A stretch of 64,000 nt of DNA from Miscanthus floridulus (lineage: Eukaryota; Streptophyta; Magnoliopsida; Poales; Poaceae), in the NCBI RefSeq assembly GCF_019320115.1, contig NC_089595.1:110500461-110564460 (forward strand), written 5' to 3'. A program made the position numbers and the translations under genes. Below the pieces are notes generated by a model. That model saw only the letters and a program-made list of their open reading frames with translations, did not search any database and was not told the origin of the DNA. Shown here piece by piece: positions 11,708-20,809 of the stretch (its first letter is position 1; every line of letters begins with the position of its first letter).

Positions 11708-11880
11708 CCGGCTAGGCCTTCCAGATGGAGAGATGGGCTGGGGTCAGAAGCGAGTGGGCTAGGCCTTTCGGTCGGAGAGGTGGGCTGGAGTCGGAAGCGA
11801 GGTCTTCCGGTCGGAGAGGCGGGCCAGAGCCGGAAGCGGGCATCGTTCCTCCTTGGCCAGGCCTTCCGGTCGGAGGCTGG
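11708..11880. repeat. Tandem array in LTR, cttccggtcggagaggcggg units
   Basis: Three to four diverged units contain ccggtcggagaggtgggctg and gagtcggaagcga, with a period near 47 bp. LTR-internal; no coding signal. Confidence 0.6.
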
Positions 11881-12189
11881 TTCACCCTTCTGTCCTGTTG
11901 TTAGGTTTTTGGACCGGCCCAGGAGTTACGCGTCGTTTGCAATGTCGTCTGCTAGGCTGAGCCTTTGCTGGGAAGCCAGTCCACGAGGGACCCCGGGTTT
12001 ATGAACCCGACACAGCTACTTGTCAAGTATCATATATCCCACATTCTATTTTTTTCTTGTTTAGTTTGGTTATCACTGTCTTTTAGTTCAGCAACGGCAT
12101 AGGTTTGCTGCTGAACCTAGTTTTGGTGTTACTTAAAAGGTTTAGAGCAGAGATGGAGTTGGCAATGGTGCATGTAGTGCACCAGCATC

Positions 12190-12416
12190 AACCTACACTC
12201 TCGCATCTCGTCCGATGAGTGAACTGATAGGCCTAACATGAACCAAAGTGAACCGATCACTCTTACGTGTACTCTGAGTGTACTAATGGGCCTAACATGA
12301 ACCAAAGTGTAACTCAAAACAATTAGCATGGATTATGGATTAGGAAAAGATTGGGGAGGGTGAAAAATAAATACAATACATGGAATTTGGATATGAATGT
12401 TGATAGCCTCCCTAGC

Positions 12417-12487
<71 letters not shown>

Positions 12488-12740
12488 TTTTTAAAATAAA
12501 TAGGGGCAAAAAAGTTGTTGCCACGGGCCAGACTGCCAGCAGCAGCTAGGTCGGGCTCGACCACGAAGGGAGCCTAACCAGGCCACGCCAGCCCAATTGG
12601 CCCAAGTGACAAGGGTGAGAATAGGCATTGTAGTTCAGGAGTTCGATGGCTGCTACTTCTCCTGTTCTTTTATGCTGCGTTCTTGCTTGGTCTGCGAGTG
12701 AGGTGGGACTAATCCATCCGGCATGGATGGCTGACTACCT
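12190..12740 (-). mobile_element. Recurring inverted-repeat element, copy C (reverse orientation)
   Basis: Read on the minus strand, this contains the same blocks in the same order as 27.28-27.7 kb. They are an AGTCCCACCTCA motif (about 12697-12710), a tgtagt...gttcga block, the ggcctggttaggctccctt...cgagcccgacctagc terminal-repeat block (12530-12600), and units of the gtgatcggttcac tandem array (12190-12310). A (TA)n tract interrupts it. Confidence 0.6.
12420..12485. repeat. (TA)n microsatellite
   Basis: About 33 uninterrupted TA dinucleotides. Assembly length may be unreliable here. Confidence 0.95.
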
Positions 12741-13107
12741 TAAAAACGTGGCTTAGTTGGGGCGCGACCTCACGATGGGCCGAGCATCCAGTCTGTGGCC
12801 AGACGAAATAGAATGCAAGCCCAAGACCGGACTGGCCCAGGGAACGAGAGAGAAGCAAAGGCTGAGTGGGGTCCGTGTACCAGTGTGTGTAGAAACTTGT
12901 GGACAGGAGAAGAGCTGCGAGTCATGGTCGCCGGCTCTTCCCCACCACACCACCCGTTCCGTCACCACTGTTCCTCCTCTGTCCTCTCATGCCTCATGTC
13001 TCACACCAGCAGAAACACCAGGCGCCAGCAGCAGCGAACCACCACCACACCACCAACCCTAGGGTTTACGAGGAAGGAGGAGGAGGGTGCAGCGCAGTGG
13101 TAGGCCG

Positions 13108-13996
13108 ATGGTGTCGATGAGCACGACGCCGCACCCGCTGGATCCGTCGGTCCCGGCCGTCGCCGGGGGTGGAAAGGAGGAGGAGGAGGCGCGGCGGGCG
13201 CAGGAGGCAGCCGCCGTCGCCGTGCCCATGGCTGTGCCTATGCCCGTGCCGTCGGATGGGAACGACGAGGAGGAGGGGCCCCAGAGGGTGCGCAAGCCGT
13301 ATACCATCACCAAGTCACGCGAGAGCTGGACCGACCCCGAGCACGACAAGTTCCTCGAGGCGCTGCAGCTGTGAGTTGTCCTGTCCCGCTCTCTCCCCCA
13401 TCCTATTCCTGACCACCACCTCTGGCGGCGCTGACCCATCTGCTCTTCCTTCCTCTCGATCGCTGGAGTTTGGTTCACTAGTTGGGTTTGTTAATCTGCA
13501 AATTATGCTCACGTTTGCGTCTTCTTGTGCTTTAGTGGCCAGTCATTGGTCAAATGGTAGATCTAAGGGCCTGTTTGGCCTAGTACACCCTAGAGTCTCA
13601 TCTCTTGGGGGCAATCACTCTTTATCCCACTGTGGAACATGACTGGCAGACATCCTAAATTGTTCATTATAGTCCCGTAGTTAGATTCTGCCTTGTTGCC
13701 TTTAAGATTTCACCCTACTAAGTTGTTCTGAATGGCAATGTCTTACCCTAAGGATAGCCGTTAGGATTTTAGTCACATGTATCTAATCCATTATTATGGA
13801 TCCTGGTCGCATAGATGGCTTGTCACCTAAACAGATGCTTTAGCAGTTTATGGACATTTCATACTTATAGAATGCCTCGTGTCACACATTTGGAGCAGCT
13901 TTCTTACATATTAATCCTTCTTTCTTTTCATGTAATAGCTTTGACCGTGACTGGAAAAAGATCGAAGCATATGTTGGCTCCAAGACAGTAATACAT
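13108..13996 (+). pseudogene. REVEILLE-like single-MYB (SHAQKYF class) gene, first two exons only
   Basis: Exon 1 (13108-13370) starts MVSMSTTP and ends with the beginning of a MYB repeat: [20 protein letters not shown], then KFLEALQ. The donor GTGAGT is at 13371. Exon 2 (13939-13996) continues in phase with LFDRDWKKIEAYVGSKTVI. This block is diagnostic of the LHY/CCA1-like REVEILLE family (RVE4/6/8 clade), clock-associated transcription factors that bind the evening element. The family continues QIRSHAQKYF in the next exon. Here the last exon-2 codon is CAT rather than the usual CAG, although a GTATAA donor remains. I found no third-exon sequence downstream before the opposite-strand NLR-Ulp1 locus. 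The gene is therefore a 5' fragment, or it is split by insertion. Confidence 0.7.
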
Positions 13997-14400
13997 GTAT
14001 AATTAAATCTGCCCTTGATCCTCAAATCTGTGCCATTGTCTCCCTTTGTAGTTGACTAGCTTTGTCACACAAGGGTTTAGGCTAGTTATGGTTTTTAGTC
14101 ACACTGTTTTAGGTGAGGATATTTACATTTTTTTTAAAGGAGATGCATACTGAGAAACTATTGGTTGCTCTGGATACCAGAGACCAAGTGAAGCGCCTGC
14201 AAGAAAATACCATTCGGCGTATGGCCTTCAACTTCATTTTAGTTACAGTAGATAGGATATGAATAGTTGCATGAAATCTGGTGTCAGTAGCTAGGTACCA
14301 TCACTGAAAGTGGCCTATCTTTGTGTATCCACTATGTGGTTCCTGCTATACAAGTATTCCCTCCAAGGGCTACCATTGAATCGCCCTGCGCGTCACACTC
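13371..14400. other. Intron and downstream stretch, no further exon seen
   Basis: 13371-13938 is the first REVEILLE intron, including a gggcctgtttggcctagta motif (13568) typical of MITE ends. 13997-14400 contains no SHAQKYF exon and no other recognised domain. Confidence 0.4.
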
Positions 14401-14402
14401 GT

Positions 14403-14786
14403 TTATTCAAAGATTCGATGCTCTCCAAAGTGAGAAACAGGAGTTTCGACATTCTTTCGCGGTCGTCCTCGTCCTCTTTTCTTACTTTCAGCTGTCGATG
14501 CTGTATTTTCTTCCCGTCCTCCTGATGCTGTATTTCCTTCAACTCCTTTCATTCACGGTCGTCCCCGTCCTCTTTTCTTATCTTCAATTCCCGATGCTGT
14601 CTTTTCTTTCCCTTCTCCTGATGCTTTATTTGCTTCCCCTCCTTTCCTTCCATTGCTTTGTTTCATGCTAGCCACAGTGATTGTTGGAGTTCCTGTTGAT
14701 GGCGATAGTATGTGCACATCGTCTGCATCTTCATTCCGTTCGTGCCCCCCTCGTTCCTCCAGATATTTTGCAAAGTACTCTTCCTT
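14403..14786 (-). pseudogene. Possible 3' AT-hook exon of the NLR-Ulp1 locus
   Basis: An acceptor at 14787 opens KEEYFAKYLEERGG, in frame with a GT donor that would lie just after the GKPIT codons of the preceding exon. The frame is acidic/linker-like and then reads DKKRGRGRP, a classical AT-hook core, followed at once by TGA (14555-14553). Read past that stop, the same frame gives a second KKRGRGRPRK AT-hook and ends at 14405-14403. The related gene at 28-33 kb has a homologous exon with RGRRRP and KGGRPPKR. Use of this exon depends on skipping the stop codon at 14860-14858, so it may be an alternative 3' end. Confidence 0.5.
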
Positions 14787-14857
14787 CTAAGTATCATCAA
14801 CAAAAAAATGTTAGATAGACCCGACAGTCTGGAACAAATTGTTGCAACTGAAATATT

Positions 14858-17800
14858 TTAATATGCAGTAAAAGCACAGACCGTGATAGGTTTTCCGTTT
14901 GAGGGTAAGTATTCCAGGTTGCGCTCAGAATGGAGCAACCTCGTGCATATTCTGAATCTAAAACTTTTCATTTCCTTCTATACAAGCGAAAGTAGTGCAT
15001 GTCATGTAGCAGTTTTTGTTTCAATATGTAGCAATTTGGAAGTGACAATAATTCTAAGACTCGCCGGTGTGAAATCATGAGCCATTTGATCTCCGTCCCA
15101 TGCCAGTATATATTTTATTACATACGCCCCACATGAAATACTGCAACGGAATATAAACATAAGTAATTGGAGTACAACATTAATATACAAAGGAAAAAAG
15201 AGTACCTGTCGGTTTGTTGCTGTATGTTATCATAGGGAACTATATCCCAGTCGCGCAAGTTAATTGGTTTTACAAATATAACCAAGTCTCTCTTGACCGA
15301 ATACTCGATGCATGACTGTATGCCTTCCACCTAGTGGATGGTGAGATACATGTTAAGTTTGATCAACTTGTAGTTGTAGTTCAATACACAATAGGTGGTA
15401 CGTGTTACGCAGAGGATCTGTACTTACCAATGCCTTCTCTAGGTCTCTGTCTCGCATTCCTGGTATAGAGTTAAGTATCTGTACCTCTATCTTTATAAAA
15501 TTCAACACTAGGAGAGCCCAGTGGTTGTTAATATGCATTGGAACAAAAACCTGGGAAAAATAATTGAAAACTATTGAGTGTATGGCTAGAATCCAAACCG
15601 GCAAGATTTCCAAAATTCATAGTACAACACGAGATAGCAACCAAGCAAAAGTGTCAAAACAAAATCAGTATTACGTACCAAATGCCTTCCTTCACATTTT
15701 TTGGCAATTATCTTCCTGAATGTCGAGCATTCGTCAGGACCCAGATTATTTGTTGTCAACTTATGGGCTTGGAACGTTGTTATATATGATGCCGACTCAG
15801 TCTCCACATTGCTGATATGAACAAAGGCATTTATGACCTGCAAAAGGTTGAGTTAGTACATAGTAGGTGTGTGCATGTTTGTACTGATGACATGGATCTG
15901 AAATGATATTACCTCATCTACTATAAAGCCCCCTATGACATTTTTGCGCAGCTGTTCTGCTGTAAGAACATGGCCATCTATGTGTACAACCATAGCGTGG
16001 TCGTAACTTGATACTAAGAAGATGGTAGCGTCTGTGTCAATTTGTTTCAAATTGTAATCATTGTCGATAATGGGCTGTCTTGGTTTGATATGTGTAGAGG
16101 GGTTGCCGATAATATGCTTCCCTGGTGTGATAATTGTAGAGGGTCCGCCTTGCTGTTGCATGATGTTTTCCGTTGTACCATTTCTTGCAGTGGGTGCTTC
16201 ATCATTTATTCTTGCCAATGTCTGTTGGAAACGTTTGCGGTGTGATTCCTGCAATTGGTATTTTTTTGTTAAATTCCAAAGTATCTATTGTAGCACCAGA
16301 CATGAACTAGTGATAACTGAACTTGTGTAGATGTAATACCTGCAGATGTGAAGATGTAGTCATAGAAGATGGCTGAGCATTTGTAGATGTAGGCATAGGT
16401 GGCTGAACTTTTGCAGATGTAGGCATAGGTGGCTGAACATGTGCAGTTGTAGGAGTAGACTGAATAAGAAGCTGCACTAGCTGTCGGAGTTCCTGTTTTT
16501 TGACACATTGTTAGATAATGAAGCATGGATGGGTAGCTAAAATAAGTATTCTCATGTTGGTTACCTTGATTTCCATTTTCATTTGTGCATTTTCAGCTTC
16601 AATCTTACTCACCCTGGAAGCTTCAAAAATACCATTCTTAATGATGTTTTTCCAATGGTCAAGAGTAGGCTGCTCTCTTAACATTTCCACTGCACTTTTC
16701 GCTGCTAATGGGTTTCCCATTAACTTCGCACATATTTGTAGGCTGGTGTCTAGATGCTCTTTATAATTGTTATCACCAAATGCACAAGCTCTAAACAATT
16801 GTAAAAAAGCATTATTTCCTAGAGCTCTTAATTCAATTGGTTTGATTGTACCTAGCCTTTTTGCAATGGACAAATTCCTAGTTGTCACAATAATCACATT
16901 ACCCTTTGTGCAACTTGATCCCAAAGCATCCAATAGATCTTTCCATAGGGAATTCACCATGCAGTCGCAAACATCATCTAGAACAAGTAGAAACTTTTTG
17001 GACAGACAAGCCGTATGTTTCTTTAAGACCTCTAGAAGCTTTGAGTAGTTGCTTATTCCTTCATAGCTTTCTCTGTTGCGAGATCCTTCATGGCTGGCTA
17101 CAGTAACAACATCTAAGATCTCCCTTGTCACTCTTACTTCATCAAAGATGTTGGACACCCAAACCCATATCCGCTCAAATTTTCTTTCAACACGTGGATC
17201 CTTGTATACAAGCTTAGCTAAAGCTGTCTTCCCAACTCCTAGAATGCCTACAATAGGTAGCACAGTAATGTTGTCCGACTTAGCAGCTTTGATCGCCTTT
17301 ATGATTTTGGCTTTCTCCACATCCCTTCCATATACCTTTCCAGGAAGAGAGCTTGATGTTCTTACTCGTGTATCTGAGTTGTTAATCTGATACTTATCAG
17401 GCCTTGCAATAGAGTCCTTGAGATACTCAATCACATCGTGTCGGATGCTTCTTAACTCAAGAACTATTTCCTGGATCCTTTTAAAAAATTCGGCCTTGTC
17501 CCAGAGGTGTGTGGTTGTAGCTACATTGTACTCAATTCTCTTTCTTTTTCTCCCGTCTGAATCATTGGTCGAAATTGTGGCACCATTTTGTACACTGTTG
17601 CCGACACTACAAGAGGAAAAGAATCGCAGGTTGGTCATAAGAAAATTATTACTATAATTTAAAGGATCACATGTACGCATATTATATATTAAGCGTTGCG
17701 ATGCAGAACTTGAAGGGTAAGTAGTACCTTGGACGGTTCGGCGTCTCTTCAATTGCTGAACGTTTTTTGTTGCAACTTTTGAGATGCTTGTGCAAAGCTG

Positions 17801-18632
17801 ATGTCCCGTGACCCCATGTAAGCTCTCTGCCGCAGCAATTGCACTTCGCTTTTGCAGGCTCTCCGTTAACAGATGGTATAATCTGAAAATAGTCCCGCAC
17901 CTCGGATCGGTTTTTGCGGCCGCTATTGCTCAGTGTACCAGTACTGTTGGCCGATGGATCTGCTTGCTCTGCTCTATTTCTGTCTCCATCTCCAACCATG
18001 CCTTCCGGCTCAGTAGCAGGAGCAAGCATAGCTGACAGAGAACGGAGAAAGTAAGGACATGTCAAGCGTCGAGTTTATCATCACAATTTACTAAAGAAAG
18101 AAACTGTAGAAAATCACAAATCATTCACAAGGATCAATTTATACCAACAGTATTGACCGATGCATCTACTTGCTCTGCTCCACCTCCAACCATGCCTTCT
18201 AGCTCAACAGAAGGAGCAATCATATCTGAAAGAGAAAGGAGAAAGGACTTGTCATGAGGATTATCACAATTTAAAGGGAAAAAAACTGTAAAGAAAGTCA
18301 TAAACCACAAGGATGGATGCATACGTACGTTCTTCGACCTTATGCTGGAGCCTGCAATAGTCGAGTTCATCAACCACGTTGTCGGCCTCGTACATGAGCT
18401 CCTTCACACGAGCGAGGGAGCGGGCAAGCGGCTTGTTCCCGACCGCCCTCCCCTTGACACCGTTAACCACCGTCTCCATCCTCTCCACCTCAGACTTGAG
18501 TTCCCCGATGCCACCAGAGAGGCCAACTCCATGAAGCCATGCGTCGAGCTCGCCGGGCGCAAGAGTTTCGAGGATGGTTTGCACCCGCCATAGAATCGCG
18601 GACTCCATAGCGGTCGCCTCTGCCGCCTCCAT
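14858..18632 (-). CDS. CC-BED-NB-ARC (truncated NLR) fused to a Ulp1/C48 protease-like domain
   Basis: Predicted exons are 18632-18329, 18225-18145, 18031-17728, 17606-16565, 16492-16340, 16248-15913, 15837-15679, 15550-15428, 15330-15206, 15140-15065 and 14977-14858, about 940 residues. All junctions are phase-compatible. They use GT-AG sites except 15064, which would be a GC donor. Residues 1-100 are an Xa1-type Rx coiled coil with VKELMYEADNVVDELDY. A BED finger spans about 170-216 (C192, C195, H211, C215). The NB-ARC has P-loop GILGVGKT (350-357), Walker B KKFLLVLDDV and GNPLAAK at the GLPL position. It stops near residue 559, before ARC2 and MHD, and no LRR follows. Next come a coiled-coil/Pro-Thr linker and the Ulp1-like domain: NNHW (H803), LNSI (N820, where Asp is usual), Q873 and SCG (C879). 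NLRs sense pathogen effectors; Ulp1 enzymes cleave SUMO. A joint role is inference. Confidence 0.72.
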
Positions 18633-19330
18633 GAGATCGATCTGAGAGATGGTGAACGAAGGAGGAAGCAAAAGTGAGGGCAGCGTAGCGAAAGAAGAAA
18701 CGATCAAACGAATCAGAAGAGCATACGGCCGGGTGGTGGAAAGCTGGTAAAGGCGTGCAAAGCTGAGAGAGCGGGCAGAAGTGGAGAATAAAGAGAGCAT
18801 GCACTTTTGACCTGTAATGTGGAGCTACTTTCTTTATTTATCGGTAATGCAGACATAAAATATATCCAGCCTTCCACACAAACAGGAATCCCGAATAATA
18901 CAAGAAAATATTAGGTCGAGACACACCTTCTCAGTGCAATCGAATAAAGAGAGACGCTGTGGCTGTTTAGTCCCTCACATGTTACTGTATAATACTACCA
19001 GTGCAGCCGGCTGAAAATGGCAGCCGAACAAGCTGCTAGGAGTACTTATTACAAGCTAAGCACAAATCACTAGAATGCTTGTGGCAAATATCTTAGTGAT
19101 TCAAAATTACGTGCATGTTTAATTGCTCAAAATGTGGAGCCATGCATTTCTTAGTTTCTTCATTGCCACATGAGCTGTGGCTACGTCCCTTTTATTCTTT
19201 TCAGTTTGTCAGGAAAAAATTGAGCCATTTTTTTGGCATTTTAGTTGCAGAATATTTGAAGTGGTATGAGTGCATTTTGAGCATTATAAATGAGTATCAG
19301 GCGGGGTTCAATGGCCTTCCCGTTCATATA
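18633..19330. other. Upstream region of the NLR fusion, no gene
   Basis: Presumed promoter/5'UTR of the minus-strand NLR fusion (18633-18830), then AT-rich intergenic DNA without recognised features. An upstream in-frame extension of the coiled-coil exon to 18800 exists, but the MEAAEATAMES start at 18632 matches where Xa1-type proteins begin. Confidence 0.4.
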
Positions 19331-19332
19331 CT

Positions 19333-19462
19333 CACTTCATTCCAAATTATAAGACGTTTTGGTTTTTCTAGATACGCAGTTTTTGCTATGCATTTGGATA
19401 TACACTATGTCTAGAACAAATGTATCTTGAAAAGCCAAAACGTCTTATAATTTGGGAAATTT
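19333..19462. mobile_element. MITE, near-perfect hairpin
   Basis: The left half begins ccaaattataagacgttttg and the right half ends caaaacgtcttataatttgg. The intervening sequence (ctagatac...gcatttggatatacac) is also partly self-complementary. This is the common grass MITE whose ends read TCCAAATTATAAGTCGTTTTG. A half copy of its end lies at 52614-52640 (cataatttggaacagaggga). Confidence 0.75.
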
Positions 19463-19849
19463 TTTAAAACAATTGGGGAAAAATTCGATGGCTGACATCG
19501 ACCGAGAGCGGCCAATCCGACGGCAACAAAGGTAGGAGGCAACGGGAGGCAATGGGACGGAGGCAACGCGAGGCGATTGTTGTGTCTATGATCGGTGGGC
19601 CATATGCGCAAATATCGCCTTTCATTGCCTCCGCAAATGTGGGGATTAGGACTGGGTGGTAATTCCATTCTCGTAGATTTTTTTTGAGAAAGGGTAAAAC
19701 GGTAACTCTATAAATGCAAAAATAATGTTTTGAGTAATATAGTTAGGATGGATAATACAATTAGTATAGTTAGTTAAATGAATATGCCGTTTACTTCTTC
19801 TAGGGTTCCACCGCCGTCGTCCTGCGAGCCACCGCCGCCGCCGATGGGA

Positions 19850-20320
19850 GGAGGCCGGGCGCAGGGCAACGGGCCACCCCTACCCCTCGTTCCTCCTCGC
19901 CGTCATCCACTCGAGCGTCGCCCTCCTCCTCGCCGTGCTCCTCTCAGGCGCCGCCCTCGGCGTTCGTCCATGGTGGAGCAAGAGGAGGCAGGAGAGGATG
20001 GGGGCCATGAAACCTAGATCCAAGCGCGCCATGAGGAGGAGGCGCCGGCGCCGACACCGATGCTAGTGCTGGCGTGCTGCACACGACCAGGGGCAGGTTC
20101 GACACCGCCGCGGTGCTATCTGCGATGGGCAGGTTCGGCGTCACGCGCCTTGCGCTGGCGCCGCCGGCACTGCTGGCCATCGTGCGCACCGCCGAGGAAG
20201 CGGACGCGGGCGCTGCCGCCCACGTGGCCACGCTCTTGGCGGTGAACTGCGGCGGCGCGCCCCTCGCGGCTGACCTCATTGCGCGCTTCTCGCGCACTTT
20301 ACCCCGCGTAGGCGTTACCA
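19850..20320 (+). pseudogene. Chimeric fragment ending in a 4-coumarate:CoA ligase-like (AMP-binding) segment
   Basis: From about 20074 the frame reads GRFDTAAVLSAMGRFGVTRL, ALAPPALLAIVRT and LLAVNCGGAPLAADLIARFS. This is the adenylate-forming-domain stretch before the YGLTE motif in 4CL-like acyl-CoA synthetases. It stops at a GTTGGT donor-like site after RVGVTK (20320) and has no downstream exon. Upstream (19850-20040) a different frame reads FLLAVIHSSVALLLAVLLSG, a hydrophobic segment that does not belong to 4CL. The two pieces look like fused gene fragments, incapable of making an enzyme. The cluster with the next two fragments supports capture by a transposon. Confidence 0.6.
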
Positions 20321-20809
20321 AGGTTGGTTTCTCGCTGCTGCAAGTTCATGTCTTTTGATTCTTACTTCAGAGAATATCGTAACTACTAGAGTAGTTCATA
20401 CAAATCACTTGCAATTGTGTGTTCATCATAGCATATAGTGCTTGTTTCCAATTGGCAAAAAGGGTATGGTCTTACAGGATTGATGGTTTTCGTATACTAG
20501 GTTAGAAACTGTCAAGTATGCTCTCTTTAGTTAGTGAATTATTTATTGACAAATCTCATTTGCAGATATGAGCTTGAATTAAATGTTCTTGGACTTTGGT
20601 TTTTAGTTTGACACAGCCATCATGTGTAATTTTGAGTTTTGTGAAAAGAAGTATGAAGAGCTACTGATACAACTATAGTTCTGTCAGCCGGTTCAACTTT
20701 GACTTTCATAGTTTGCAGAATTTCTGGTGGCTTGGTTGGAGCATTTGTAACATTGGGCAGGATTGACATGTCATTCAACACATTAGTGCTTGCATTTCTG
20801 TTCTTCTAG

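Larger units (their letters stand above)
10811..12012 (-). mobile_element. Ty3/gypsy 5' LTR (minus orientation), 1.2 kb
   Basis: Bounded by TGTCAGTGCAG at 10811 and CCCGACA ending at 12012, giving TG...CA termini with a TGTC/GACA inverted repeat. On the minus strand a TATA box (CTATAAAAGG) lies near 11190, and the primer-binding-like TTGGCGCC follows the LTR end. The sequence differs in family from the LTR at 8356, so the two do not make an ordinary matched pair. Inside are two short tandem arrays. Confidence 0.75.

Noticed and set aside
12333..12524. Frame with alternating Ile-Tyr
   Set aside because: Translation of a (TA)n microsatellite.
18633..18800. N-terminal extension of the NLR coiled-coil exon to 18800
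   Set aside because: The extension is hydrophobic and unlike Xa1-type N-termini; the MEAAEAT start fits the family.
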